From positions 335,702-399,701 of the forward strand of contig JAEKNX010000004.1 in NCBI GenBank assembly GCA_016839055.1: a stretch of DNA of 64,000 nt, given 5' to 3'. Source of the stretch: Spirochaetales bacterium. Lineage in GTDB: Bacteria; Spirochaetota; Spirochaetia; UBA9216. The notes beneath the pieces are model-generated. The model saw nothing but the letters and a program-made list of their open reading frames with translations, was not told the DNA's origin and made no database searches. The translations under genes were made by a program, and so were the position numbers. Positions 7,205 through 14,963 of this stretch are shown here, in pieces (the stretch's first letter is position 1; each line of letters starts with the position of its first letter).

Positions 7205-9484
7205 ATGGATAAAGAGTATATCGGAGCCCTTGAGGATAAGTGTATTCAGGACTGCCCTCCTGGATGTCAGAGCCTATGTCCCCTGCATGTAGACGTCAGG
7301 AAGATGCTTGAAGCCATTCAGAAGGCCGATTTTAACCTTGCTCGCAGCATCTATGAAAGATCGGTGGCCTTTCCGGGGATACTCAGTAGGATCTGTGATG
7401 CCTCCTGTAGATCCGGCTGTCTGAGAGGAGATTACGGCGGCGCTATAGATGTTCCCCGACTTGAAGAGGCGGCAGTTCTATTTGGAATGAAAAAGGCTCG
7501 GAAGTTCCGTATCCTCAGAAAGAGAAGTGAGCGTGTGGCTGTCGTAGGCGGCGGACTCTGCGGGATGACCGCGGCGCTTACTCTTTATGAGAAGGGTTAT
7601 GACGTTGAACTCTTTGAGAAGTCTTCATCACTCGGAGGCTGCGTCCGAAGTATCGTTCTGGATATTCTGACGCCGGATATTATAGCTGAGGACGTCTCCG
7701 TCTTCGATTCTACCGCTGTCAGCATTAGGTTGAACTCCGGCCGTAATGCTTCTGAGCTTGAAAATTTAATAGAGTCATATGACGCCGTTCTCGTTGCCTG
7801 GGGAAGCGGGCAGGCGACTAGGGAGCTGGTAGCTGATATTGATACCTTCATTTGCAGGCATTCGGGCCTCTTTGCCGCCGGCAGTCTTCTCCGGAAGAAT
7901 TATTCGCCATCGACGTCGATGTCGGACGGTCGCAGAGCTGCTGTTTCCATTGATCGCTACCTCCAGGGGGTTTCGCTTTCGGCAGGTCGCGATGGAGAAT
8001 TACCCTTTGAAAGTTGTCTTTATACAAATACAGAAACTATCGTCCCGTCAAGTGTTACGGTGCCTGCCGAGGGCGGGTCTTTTCGCCGTGATGAGGCATT
8101 AACCGAGGCTTGCCGCTGTGTGCTTTGCGAATGCATGGAGTGTGTCTCCGCCTGCAAGTTGTTAGAGCATCACGGGAGCTATCCAAAGCGCTATGTGAGA
8201 GAGCTGTCGAACAGCGTCAATCAGTTCTACGGGGTGAGGAAAACAAAGCATATGCTTAACGGCTGCACTGATTGCGGTCTTTGCGCCGAGCTCTGCCCGA
8301 ATGATCTGTCAATGGGAGAACTCTGCACGATGGGAAAGCGCGAACTTGTAGAACGGGGAATAATGCCGCCGGCAGTCCATGATTTTCCAATTCAGGATAT
8401 GATATACAGTAACAGTGAGCAATGCTCCATCCGAATCTTCCCTGAAGGAGCTGACTCTGTCTATTTCCCCGGATGTCAGATGCAGGCCCTGATGCCTGAT
8501 TTGCTGGAAAAATCCTATGAAAGCATTCTTCAAATGAGTTCAGGCAGAACAGGTCTTTATCTCGGCTGCTGCGGAGCCCCTGCAGACTGGGCCGGCCGTA
8601 TACCTCTTCGGGACGAGATAATAGAATCATTCAGAACCTGGTGGAGCGGCTGCGGCAAACCCAGAATAATCTATGCCTGTACCTCCTGTAGGAAGATTCT
8701 TGCAAATGCAGTCGATAAGGAATCACTCATTTCCTTATGGGAAATCTTCGATGAAAAATCTTCAGAAAATATTCTTCCGGCGACCGTGGGAGAGCAACCT
8801 AGGCTCGCAATCGCCGATCCATGCACCTCTCGTTATCTTCCTGAAGTCAGATCGGCTGCTAGATCCCTTTTTAAAAGACAGGGCTGTGAAATTGAAGAAT
8901 TATTCTATAGTGGAGAGCTTACCCGCTGCTGCGGATTCGGAGGCCTTGTCAGCCTGACGGAACCGGAGGTCGGCCGTCTAATGGTAGAGGCGAGAATCAA
9001 TGAAAGCAATGAAGATTACGGGCTTTATTGCGTGATGTGTCAGGATAACTTCGCATCCGAAGGGAAAAGCACCAGACATATTCTTGAAGTCCTCTATGGT
9101 GCTTCCGCCCATAGGAAGCCGCCGGGCAGCAGGATATCTTATAGTGAAAGACAGGAAAACCGGCGAAGAGCCCGTGAGTCGGTTCGAAGAAGATGGGCTT
9201 CAAACCACGCCCTACCTGCAGACGATGCCTGGGAGAATACAAGGCTGCTGATATCGGAAGAGGTTGCTGCCCGGGTGGAAGAGCGGATGATTCTTTATAG
9301 GGATATTCAGCGTGCTGTCTTCGAAGCGGAGCTGAGCGGCCGCCGGATTCTGAATCCGGAAACCGAACATTTAATAGCCTCGAATAAACCAGGAGTAGTT
9401 ACCTATTGGGTTGAGTATTCGCTGGAAGGGGAGGCTGTCAGGATTCATAATGCCTACAGTCACCGGCTCGAGGTTATGGAGTAA
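7205..9484 (+). CDS. Pyridine nucleotide-disulfide oxidoreductase/dicluster and HdrD-like fusion
   Basis: ATG 7205 has GAAGGA six bases upstream; 759 residues. Order of domains: a Cys-rich glutamate-synthase-type dicluster segment (CIQDCPPGCQSLCP, about residues 10-25); a Rossmann FAD/NAD(P) unit (VGGGLCGMTAAL, about residue 115); a two-[4Fe-4S] ferredoxin (CVLCECMECVSAC and GCTDCGLCAELCP, about 300-370); and two CCG domains of the heterodisulfide-reductase D type (LGCCGAPAD about 453, RCCGFGG about 575). The C-terminal 120 residues are charged and unassigned. This looks like an electron hub between NAD(P)H, Fe-S clusters and the upstream hydroxylase. As I recall, it corresponds to DVU_1558. 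Confidence 0.85.
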   Translation: MDKEYIGALEDKCIQDCPPGCQSLCPLHVDVRKMLEAIQKADFNLARSIYERSVAFPGILSRICDASCRSGCLRGDYGGAIDVPRLEEAAVLFGMKKARKFRILRKRSERVAVVGGGLCGMTAALTLYEKGYDVELFEKSSSLGGCVRSIVLDILTPDIIAEDVSVFDSTAVSIRLNSGRNASELENLIESYDAVLVAWGSGQATRELVADIDTFICRHSGLFAAGSLLRKNYSPSTSMSDGRRAAVSIDRYLQGVSLSAGRDGELPFESCLYTNTETIVPSSVTVPAEGGSFRRDEALTEACRCVLCECMECVSACKLLEHHGSYPKRYVRELSNSVNQFYGVRKTKHMLNGCTDCGLCAELCPNDLSMGELCTMGKRELVERGIMPPAVHDFPIQDMIYSNSEQCSIRIFPEGADSVYFPGCQMQALMPDLLEKSYESILQMSSGRTGLYLGCCGAPADWAGRIPLRDEIIESFRTWWSGCGKPRIIYACTSCRKILANAVDKESLISLWEIFDEKSSENILPATVGEQPRLAIADPCTSRYLPEVRSAARSLFKRQGCEIEELFYSGELTRCCGFGGLVSLTEPEVGRLMVEARINESNEDYGLYCVMCQDNFASEGKSTRHILEVLYGASAHRKPPGSRISYSERQENRRRARESVRRRWASNHALPADDAWENTRLLISEEVAARVEERMILYRDIQRAVFEAELSGRRILNPETEHLIASNKPGVVTYWVEYSLEGEAVRIHNAYSHRLEVME

Positions 9485-9488
9485 TTAT

Positions 9489-9695
9489 ATGAAAACTGAA
9501 GTATCAAATATAGACGGACTTCTCTGCGAGGGCTGTAATCTCCTACTCGAAGCCGGAAAGGTTCATATAAGGTATATGAAAAGTAAATTTCCTGCGGAAC
9601 TTCTGGTCTGTCCGGGCTGCGGCCTCATCTACGTACCAGAAGAACTTGCTATAGGGAAGATGGCCGAGGTCGAGCGGACCCTGGAGGATAAATGA
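9489..9695 (+). CDS. Small two-CxxC redox or zinc-ribbon protein
   Basis: 68 residues from ATG 9489, four bases after the previous stop. Two knuckles, C13-E-G-C16 and C41-P-G-C44, can bind one zinc or iron as in rubredoxin-like or zinc-ribbon folds. The rest is a short charged tail. Its stop overlaps the start of the methyltransferase gene (ATGA). It matches in size and position the DVU_1557-family redox protein I remember from the homologous cluster. A role in electron transfer or as a metal-bound partner of the hydroxylase is inference. Confidence 0.7.
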   Translation: MKTEVSNIDGLLCEGCNLLLEAGKVHIRYMKSKFPAELLVCPGCGLIYVPEELAIGKMAEVERTLEDK

Positions 9696-10414
9696 TCAGG
9701 ACGGAAAAAACGCCTCTTTACGAAGCCCCTCTATGGCGGGATTTCAACGAAGGGCTCAGACGTCCCGGCGGGCTTGAACTTACCGACTATGCGCTTTCTC
9801 TATGCGGGATTTCTGCCGGGGCTAGGGTTCTCGATGTCGGATGCGGCGGCGGCTTCTCGGTGGAGTATTTGTCCAGCCGCTTCGGTTTTATAACAGAAGG
9901 CTGCGATATCTCAGATCAGATGATAGAAGAAGCACGGCTGCGGTTTCCGGCAAAAATCTTTTTCAAAGCCGATACGGCTGCCATTCCCTGCTCCGGTGGC
10001 TGCTACGATGCCGTACTGGCAGAATGCAGCCTTAGTATCTGTAACGATCTTTCCGCGGCTCTCTCTGAAATCAACAGGGTTCTTGTCGCCGAGGGGAGGC
10101 TTATAATCACCGATATGTATTTAAGAGGCAGAGGTGGGGCGGGGACGGCGGATAATGGAAAAAGCTGTCTGCAGAAATTATCTCCCGAATGGAAATGGCG
10201 GAAAGCGCTTCAGGCCGAAGGTTTTGAAATTCTCTGCATAAAGGAGCGCAGCTCTGATCTTGGGTCGTTGATTGCAAGGATAATATTTGAGTTTGGTTCA
10301 GTCGAAAATTTCTACTCCGAGTGGCTGGGCGGCCCTGATGACTGCGGAGTAAAAGACAGTACTGCAAAACCTGGCTACTTTCTTGCAGTCTGCCGAAAAA
10401 AAGGAGATCTCTGA
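9692..10414 (+). CDS. Class I SAM-dependent methyltransferase (DVU_1556/TrsM-like)
   Basis: 240 residues, overlapping the preceding gene by four bases. Motif I of the Rossmann methyltransferase fold, VLDVGCGGGFSVEYL, is at about residues 45-60, and the acidic residue of motif II is in EGCDISDQMIEEA. The central region resembles UbiE/Methyltransf_11 enzymes. The acceptor is unknown. Being locked into a molybdenum hydroxylase cluster, it might act on a cofactor or a metabolite rather than on quinones. The name TrsM is from memory of NCBI family naming and was not checked. Confidence 0.8.
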   Translation: MIRTEKTPLYEAPLWRDFNEGLRRPGGLELTDYALSLCGISAGARVLDVGCGGGFSVEYLSSRFGFITEGCDISDQMIEEARLRFPAKIFFKADTAAIPCSGGCYDAVLAECSLSICNDLSAALSEINRVLVAEGRLIITDMYLRGRGGAGTADNGKSCLQKLSPEWKWRKALQAEGFEILCIKERSSDLGSLIARIIFEFGSVENFYSEWLGGPDDCGVKDSTAKPGYFLAVCRKKGDL

Positions 10415-10806
10415 TGAATGAAACAAACTGGGAACTGCTTGAGCTTGCTGGCAAGGGATACTGCTGCAGCCAGATTCTTGCAGCACAGGCCCTTTCAATT
10501 AAGGGCGTAGAGAATCCTCTGCTTATAAGGACTATGAAAGCTTTCTGCGGTGGACTGCAGAGTGGGCTTCTTTGCGGGGCTCTCAGCGGAGGGGCCTGCT
10601 TTCTGGAGCTGCTGCATGAAGGTTCGGCATTTGTAATGATTCCGGAGCTTATCAGCTGGTTTACTGATAATTTCGGCAGCAGCGACTGTGGGGTTCTCAC
10701 CGGAGGAGATGCTGACTGGAAGGCTGAGCACTGTCCTTTAATCATCGCCGGGGTTTATGAAAAATGTCTTGAACTTCTGGAGAACCATGATTATGAAATC
10801 GAGTAG
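10414..10806 (+). CDS. C_GCAxxG_C_C family protein
   Basis: 130 residues starting on the last base of the methyltransferase stop (TGATG). The family pattern is visible: GYCCSQ near residue 16, FCGGLQSG, LCGALSGGAC and a final HCPL. Members bind a metal or redox group through these cysteines. In some lineages the first Cys position is selenocysteine; here both codons are TGC, so it is the Cys form even though this genome encodes selenoproteins. It corresponds to DVU_1555 by position. Function unknown; probably redox. Confidence 0.8.
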   Translation: MNETNWELLELAGKGYCCSQILAAQALSIKGVENPLLIRTMKAFCGGLQSGLLCGALSGGACFLELLHEGSAFVMIPELISWFTDNFGSSDCGVLTGGDADWKAEHCPLIIAGVYEKCLELLENHDYEIE

Positions 10807-12166
10807 GAGTCTCTGCCCTGTATGTTTGAAACTTCTGAATCTTGAATATATCAGACGGGATGATGATGTTTTTCTTTCCAAAGAATGTGATGAGCACGGC
10901 AGTTTTGAAATTCCGATATGGAGGGGGCTCCCCGATATCGATGACTGGATGATGGGGACGGAACTCACTCGGCCGTCAAAAGTACTGACAACCTCTGTCG
11001 ATGGTTGTCCGTTTGACTGCGGAGTTTGTCCTGAACATAAACAACAGGCCTGCTGTGTTGTTATTGAGATAACAAGTCGGTGCAATCAGTCCTGCCCTGT
11101 CTGCTACGCCTCCTCATCAAAGGACACTTGCGGCCCGGATGATCGGCCAGTGGATGAAATAATTTCTGATTTGAAATTTCTAAAAGAGATAGGTGAAACA
11201 CGTCCGTTTAACCTGCAGTTTTCGGGAGGCGAACCCTCACTTCGCGACGATTTGCCGGAGATTCTCCGGGCAGCTTCAGCGCTCGGTTTCCCGTATCTTC
11301 AGCTCAATACAAACGGCCGGAGGCTCGCAGAAGAACCTGGCTATGCCTCCACGTTGAAAGATTCCGGATTGTCAGCGGTCTTTCTCCAGTTTGACGGCTT
11401 GTCGGATGACGTTTATATACGACTCCGAGGAGAGGCGCTTGCAGAAAAAAAACGACAGGCAGTGACAAACTGTGCTGCAGCAGGACTTGGTGTTGTACTG
11501 GTCATGACTCTGGTGCAGGGGGTGAATGATCATCAGCTTGGAGGCCTTGTTAAATATCTCACAGAAAATCTCCCTGCCGTCAGAGGGCTGCATCTCCAGC
11601 CGGTAAGCTGCTTCGGCCGGTATCCGGAAGGTAGGGGAAAACCTCGGCGGATTACTATGCCCGAAGTTTTTGCGGCTCTTGAACTTCAGTTGGGAGACTC
11701 GGTAAAAGCTGATTATTTTAAACCTTTAAGCTCCGGGCACCCTCTTTGTTCATTTCACGGACGTTTCTATCTCGGACCGGAGAAAGAGATCGTTCCGCTG
11801 ATAAATGATAAGGCTGAAAGCCCGGGCTCTTTCTGCTGCTGTTCAGGCGGTGTTTCTGCCATAATGAAGGCGCGAGATTTTCTTTCGGAAAAATGGACAA
11901 TGCCCTCGGCATCTTCTTCGCAGCCGGTCGGAGCTGCCTATAATGTTTCGGCCTGGGATGAGTATCTTCAGCTGGTAAAACAGAACGGCTTCAGCATCAC
12001 CGGAATGCTTTTTCAGGATGCCGATACCCTTGATTTGGACAGACTATCTTCCTGTAGGGTTCATGTTCTCGCCCCCAATCGCAGACTCATTCCATTTTGT
12101 GCGTATAACCTCAGCAGCAGGAACGGAATGACACTGTATCGCAGACAACTCAAGGTGCAGCATTGA
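10787..12166 (+). CDS. Radical SAM protein (DVU_1554/TrsS-like, MJ0619-type)
   Basis: The frame opens at 10757, but ATG 10787 has GGAG five bases upstream and lies inside the end of the previous gene; 459 residues. An N-terminal knuckle CPVC and a second group CPFDCGVCPEH precede the radical SAM motif C-N-Q-S-C-P-V-C (about residues 100-107), then GGEPSLRDD. This arrangement resembles the MJ0619 group, which includes a 7,8-dihydro-6-hydroxymethylpterin methyltransferase and tetraether lipid synthases. The C-terminal third is Cys-containing (FCCCSGG) and may hold an auxiliary cluster. A pterin or molybdopterin substrate is a tempting but untested inference. Confidence 0.85.
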   Translation: MIMKSSRSLCPVCLKLLNLEYIRRDDDVFLSKECDEHGSFEIPIWRGLPDIDDWMMGTELTRPSKVLTTSVDGCPFDCGVCPEHKQQACCVVIEITSRCNQSCPVCYASSSKDTCGPDDRPVDEIISDLKFLKEIGETRPFNLQFSGGEPSLRDDLPEILRAASALGFPYLQLNTNGRRLAEEPGYASTLKDSGLSAVFLQFDGLSDDVYIRLRGEALAEKKRQAVTNCAAAGLGVVLVMTLVQGVNDHQLGGLVKYLTENLPAVRGLHLQPVSCFGRYPEGRGKPRRITMPEVFAALELQLGDSVKADYFKPLSSGHPLCSFHGRFYLGPEKEIVPLINDKAESPGSFCCCSGGVSAIMKARDFLSEKWTMPSASSSQPVGAAYNVSAWDEYLQLVKQNGFSITGMLFQDADTLDLDRLSSCRVHVLAPNRRLIPFCAYNLSSRNGMTLYRRQLKVQH

Positions 12167-13419
12167 TCAGTCCGCTGGATAAATGGATGGAGGGCAGGCT
12201 GGGGCATAGTCCAACCTCTGAAAATCTACTTAGGTATCAGTTTGCCAAAATCAGGGAAACGGCTGCGTATATAAAGAATTACAGCCCTTATTATAGAAGA
12301 ATTCTATATAATTTACACCCGGAGGATCTCAGATCCGCCTCTGATCTTGCCGAATGGCCGCTGACTACGCAAGAGGACTTGAAATTATACGGAGCGGGGA
12401 TGGTCTGTGTTTCACAGGATGAAATATGCCGAGTTGTAAGCTTGACCAGTTCCGGCACAACCGGCGGAAGAAAGAGGGTCTGGTTTACCGATGAAGATCA
12501 GGAACGCACCCGTGATTTTTTTCATCACGGCATGATGAGTTTTACCTCAAAGGGCGACATTGTTCTTATCGGGATGCCCGGACCTCAGCCGGGGAGCATC
12601 GGCCCCTTGCTCTACGATGCCTTGTCACGATTCAGCGCCCGGGGAATTGTCGCGGGACCGCTCGGTTCTCTCTCAGAGGCCGGGGGTATAGTCATAAATA
12701 AGGGAGTAACTCATTTTGCCGGGCTTCCCCGGCAGGCGGCCGGTCTTTCGGCTTTTCTTGAATCCTGCGGCAGGTCTCACAATCTCAAGACCTGGCTTTT
12801 GACTGCTGATTATGTACCCTCCGGTATTAGAGAACGCCTTGAGGCAGTCCCCGGCACCGCCGTATATGAACACTGGGGAATGACCGAAACGGGGCTCGGC
12901 GGAGGGGTATTCTGCGGCGCAAAGTCGGGTTACCATATGCGTGAGGCTGATCTTTATATAGAGATAATTGATCCTGATACCGGGGTGATGCTTTCTCCGG
13001 GGCAATGGGGTGAGATTGTCATTACGACGCTGAGCCGCCTCGGAATGCCACTTTTTCGGTACAGAACCGGCGACTGCGGTCGCTGGCTGTCAGCTTCCTG
13101 TTCCTGTGGTTCTATGCTCCGGCTGATGGATAGAACCCCCGGCAGACTTGACGACTTTATGGAGCAGCCGGATGGCAGCAGGCTGGCGCGCAGCGACTGG
13201 GAAGATGCTGTATTCAGCCTTGACGGTGTAATTGATTATCGCATTAAGTCCGGAGGTTCTGTTGCCGAGCTTATCATCCTCAATGCTCCGGCGCCGCAGG
13301 GGGTTGAGATTGAAAAGCTTGAAACCATCCTTCAGGGACGGATAGAATACAGAAATGTAAGAGATTGGTCTTTTGAAGGGCCGCAAAAAGGTATATGGGG
13401 CAGAGCGAGATTTGACTGA
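12163..13419 (+). CDS. AMP-dependent CoA ligase, phenylacetate-CoA ligase-like (DVU_1553-like)
   Basis: TTG at 12163 overlaps the stop of the radical SAM gene (TTGA) and follows AAGGTG, so I take it as start; 418 residues, the usual size of the PaaK family. The adenylation P-loop reads LTSSGTTGGRKR (about residue 100), and EHWGMTETG and YRTGDCG supply the A5/A7-type motifs. The C-terminal domain is present. It should activate a carboxylate to an acyl-AMP and then an acyl-CoA, perhaps the acid produced by the aldehyde-type hydroxylase. The substrate is unknown. Confidence 0.85.
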   Translation: MISPLDKWMEGRLGHSPTSENLLRYQFAKIRETAAYIKNYSPYYRRILYNLHPEDLRSASDLAEWPLTTQEDLKLYGAGMVCVSQDEICRVVSLTSSGTTGGRKRVWFTDEDQERTRDFFHHGMMSFTSKGDIVLIGMPGPQPGSIGPLLYDALSRFSARGIVAGPLGSLSEAGGIVINKGVTHFAGLPRQAAGLSAFLESCGRSHNLKTWLLTADYVPSGIRERLEAVPGTAVYEHWGMTETGLGGGVFCGAKSGYHMREADLYIEIIDPDTGVMLSPGQWGEIVITTLSRLGMPLFRYRTGDCGRWLSASCSCGSMLRLMDRTPGRLDDFMEQPDGSRLARSDWEDAVFSLDGVIDYRIKSGGSVAELIILNAPAPQGVEIEKLETILQGRIEYRNVRDWSFEGPQKGIWGRARFD

Positions 13420-14560
13420 AAATAAAATAAAAACAACATATGGAGCTATAATATTGGCCGCAGGCTTTTCATCACGAATGGGCCGGCTGAAGCCGCTTAT
13501 GCAGCTCGGAGGCTGTACTGTGCTTGAGCATCAGATTCGGTTGTTTCAGTCTGTTGGAATTGATTCACCTGTTGTTGTTGTCGGCCATCATGCTGATGAG
13601 GTGATTCCCACTGCCGAAAGGCTGGGTGCACGAGCTGTGCTGAACAGCCGTTATGAAGCGGGCATGTTCTCATCAGTCATAGCCGGAGTCGGGGCACTAA
13701 GAGATTCCAGTATAGACGCATTTTTCATGCTTCCGGTTGATGTTCCGCTAGTCTTGGGAATCTTTCTTAAGCGGATGTGCAGAATCTTTGAAGAAGAGTC
13801 TGCACGTATCATTTATCCGGAATACAGGGGAGAATCAGGACATCCGCCGCTGATCAGCTCCTCTCTCATTCCAGAGATCCTCAAGCATGACGGAGCCGGG
13901 GGGCTTCGGACGGTGCTTGCGAACTATGAATCAGGCACTTTTGGGTTTGAGACTGGCGAAGAGGGTATTCTTTTTGATATGGATACCCCTGATGCTTATG
14001 AGAAAATAAAACATAGATGGGATGAGAGGCAGCTTCCGAAGGAGAGCGAATGCCTACATCTGCTGAATGACTATGCAACTCCGTTAGACGTGATTAGTCA
14101 TTCTGAGAAGGTCTCGGAGCTATCCGGTATTATATGCCGAAAGTTGAACAATCGGGGATTTAATCTATCTATTCAGCTTGCCGAGCGGGCAGGGCTGCTG
14201 CATGATGTGGCCAAGAGTTTGCCCAATCACGCCCGTGAAGGCGCGCGGATACTGACCCTTCATGGTTATAATGATATTGCGTTGATAACCGGGCAGCATA
14301 TGAACCTATACTATAGCTCCGGCAGCCCGATAACCGAGGCGGAGATCCTCTATTTAGCCGACAAGCTCCTTGATGGTGTTGAAGTATGTCCTCTCGTTCA
14401 TCGCCGGACTGAGTCACTCCGCCAGAAAGGCGATACTCCGGAGATTCGGAACGCAATAAACAAGCGTTTTGATTCTGCTGAATGTATCGCTGCAGCTGTT
14501 GAAGAACTTCTCGGGGAACCTTTGATGAAATTTATTCAATTCGATAGAGGCTCAAAATAA
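13412..14560 (+). CDS. MobA-like NTP transferase fused to HD domain (DVU_1551-like)
   Basis: I place the start at TTG 13412, overlapping the CoA ligase stop by eight bases; the frame is open from 13373. 382 residues. Residues about 10-200 are a MocA/MobA-type nucleotidyltransferase (ILAAGFSSRMGRLKPL, PVDVPLV). Residues about 220-330 are an HD hydrolase domain (ISHSEKVSEL, LLHDVAKS, a later HMNLYY). MocA enzymes transfer CMP to molybdopterin to make the dinucleotide cofactor used by xanthine-dehydrogenase-like enzymes, which fits the first gene of this operon. The fused HD domain may hydrolyse a related phospho-ester. Last gene of the cluster. Confidence 0.85.
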   Translation: MTENKIKTTYGAIILAAGFSSRMGRLKPLMQLGGCTVLEHQIRLFQSVGIDSPVVVVGHHADEVIPTAERLGARAVLNSRYEAGMFSSVIAGVGALRDSSIDAFFMLPVDVPLVLGIFLKRMCRIFEEESARIIYPEYRGESGHPPLISSSLIPEILKHDGAGGLRTVLANYESGTFGFETGEEGILFDMDTPDAYEKIKHRWDERQLPKESECLHLLNDYATPLDVISHSEKVSELSGIICRKLNNRGFNLSIQLAERAGLLHDVAKSLPNHAREGARILTLHGYNDIALITGQHMNLYYSSGSPITEAEILYLADKLLDGVEVCPLVHRRTESLRQKGDTPEIRNAINKRFDSAECIAAAVEELLGEPLMKFIQFDRGSK

Positions 14561-14963
14561 GGCCCGGCAATCACATCATAATCGGGGCAATCAGGTTCTC
14601 ATAGGATAATATCGATTAGTTCTTGAATCGGAAGAGTTTAATACACCAATTTTTAGTACCAGCACTATAGAGCAAGCATGTAAGGAAGCGGTGAGGATGG
14701 GAAACCCTGGGATTAATTCTATTGAGTTATTAAGTGCTTTCGGTCAGAATGAAATAAAACTCATAATAAATAGCGTAAGCGAAAAGACGCCTGTTGGGCC
14801 GGTTGGCTCCTTCGACTGAAATAATCATTAAGAAATCTTAATAAATATTTAATATTGACTTAAGGTTTATGCTCAAATACTGTGTCATAATTAAATATCG
14901 ACATATGAAAGAATATGATATATATTAGTTGCATGTGCAAACAATTTATAAGGAGGATTGAAT
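14561..14963. other. Intergenic region before the symporter gene
   Basis: 403 bases. 14610-14819 contains an open but start-less frame (separate entry). Further right, TTGACT (about 14856) with TACTGT 17 bases on is a weak promoter, and TTGCA-TG-TGCAA at 14929-14940 is an inverted repeat just upstream of the ribosome site AAGGAGGA (14950-14957). I see no obvious terminator after the upstream operon. Confidence 0.5.
14610..14819 (+). pseudogene. Open frame without start, possible gene remnant
   Basis: Sixty-nine sense codons in frame end in TGA at 14817, with no ATG near the 5' end and a stop just before 14610. The peptide (for example MGNPGINSIELLSAFG near the middle) has normal amino-acid composition and ends SEKTPVGPVGSFD. 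I recognise no family. It could be the 3' end of a decayed gene or chance. Confidence 0.25.

Noticed and set aside
10414..10806. Selenocysteine in the C_GCAxxG_C_C protein
   Set aside because: Both codons of the CC pair are TGC and no in-frame TGA lies within the gene.
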